64,000 bases of DNA, from assembly GCA_030267565.1 (NCBI GenBank), contig BRXU01000007.1:3534001-3598000 (forward strand). Reading direction: 5' to 3'. The DNA comes from Pleodorina starrii (taxonomy: Eukaryota; Chlorophyta; Chlorophyceae; Chlamydomonadales; Volvocaceae). The notes under the pieces were generated by a model, which was not told the origin of the DNA, made no database searches, and saw nothing but the letters and a program-made list of their open reading frames with translations. This document shows positions 63,456 to 64,000 of this stretch, piece after piece. Each line of letters opens with the position of its first letter. Within the stretch, counting starts at the first letter, position 1. A program made the position numbers and the translations under genes.

Positions 63456-63482
63456 ATGGCCGGTGAGGTGGGATTTTCGGAG
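63456..63482 (+). CDS. Possible first coding exon of a gene running off the window
   Basis: An ATG in good context (GACCATGGCC) starts nine codons, MAGEVGFSE, followed directly by a strong donor GTACGTTA. No second exon is recognised before the window ends, so this is a guess based on start context plus donor. Confidence 0.25.
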
Positions 63483-64000
63483 GTACGTTACCGCATGGTA
63501 ACTGATTAAAAAATTCGCACGGGCCACGCACCTCTCAGCTTTGAAAGGCATATTGGACAATTGAGACGTGCTGTTCATTCAAGGAGAAGAATGTCAGGCA
63601 ACCCAGAAGCGTATTGATTCGTCCTGCGGGCACGGTTCAAGGCTAACTCACTACCGTACGTCATGATAGATTGTTGGTGCATGCATGGACTTACAAGCGC
63701 GAACCATCAGCACTAAGCATTACAGATGCGTTAGGCTAACGGCGCGCTAGCATAACCGTCATTCCGTCACGATCCGTCTGCATTTCCGTTGGTCGTTCGT
63801 TTGTGTACAGTCTTTGGAAACCTTTCACAACTCAATCGTAACTTTGGAATGGAATTTCTTTGCTGCTCGCGTCACTTGCCACATGAGGGCTAATTAACTG
63901 ATCAACCTGTAAACAAAAACCTGAAGTCTCGACTCTCCAACTCGTTGCCTTGACATGGATTGGCTTTGACATGCAAAGGGATGCCTCCTTTATTAACATG
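63483..64000. other. Right end, nothing recognised
   Basis: Moderate-GC sequence without an open frame of interest. It could be intron of the gene proposed at 63456, or intergenic. Confidence 0.4.

Overview
The window is nuclear DNA of a GC-rich green alga, most likely a chlorophyte of the Chlorophyceae. The genes are split by many short GT-AG introns. They encode typical eukaryotic and plant-type proteins: an RH47-type organellar DEAD-box helicase, an R2R3-MYB, DCP2, MED22, ISCA2 and UDP-GlcNAc pyrophosphorylase. Proteins carry long Ala/Gly/Gln insertions. Several genes are followed by TGTAA, the poly(A) signal of Chlamydomonas and its relatives. The species cannot be named from sequence alone. 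I found no CRISPR array, rRNA or tRNA gene, and no intact transposon. Exon coordinates below were built by joining conserved protein segments at splice sites with matching phase; most joins close perfectly, and uncertain ones are marked.

Layout. 0.27-3.0 kb: a 46-residue protein gene (+) and an ISCA2-type Fe-S assembly gene (+). 4.6-12.7 kb: a DCAF8/WDTC1-type WD40 gene (-) with a huge low-complexity insertion. It is divergent from MED22 (+, 12.9-13.5 kb), which converges on an MPHOSPH6/MPP6-like exosome cofactor (-, 13.6-14.7 kb). 15.0-15.7 kb: a small single-span, probably mitochondrial protein (+). 16.8-22.6 kb: an RH47-like DEAD-box helicase (-), divergent from a secreted cupin (+, 22.9-24.7 kb). 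25-29 kb: a patch of duplicated sequence holding an inverted copy of the cupin tail, two copies of a roughly 0.5-kb repeat with an unrecognised ORF, and a RING-CH gene (-). 29.2-39.2 kb: a long F-box/LRR gene (+) whose 4.5-kb intron appears to contain a complete bZIP gene on the other strand. 40.9-45.5 kb: an R2R3-MYB gene (-). 47.7-52.6 kb: UDP-N-acetylglucosamine pyrophosphorylase (+). 52.6-56.7 kb: no gene that I can support. 56.7-60.1 kb: mRNA decapping enzyme DCP2 (-). 60.6-62.7 kb: an Arg/Gln/Gly-rich protein with an N-terminal UAP56-binding motif (+). The right end may hold the first exon of another gene.

There is no operon logic here, but RNA metabolism is over-represented (MED22, MPP6, RH47, DCP2, the UAP56-binding protein). 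Two substrate-selection factors for ubiquitin ligases (DCAF8-like, F-box/LRR) and a RING-CH ligase are also present. The most unusual non-gene signal is a short palindromic element, GACCC-NN-GGGTC, scattered through both exons and introns.
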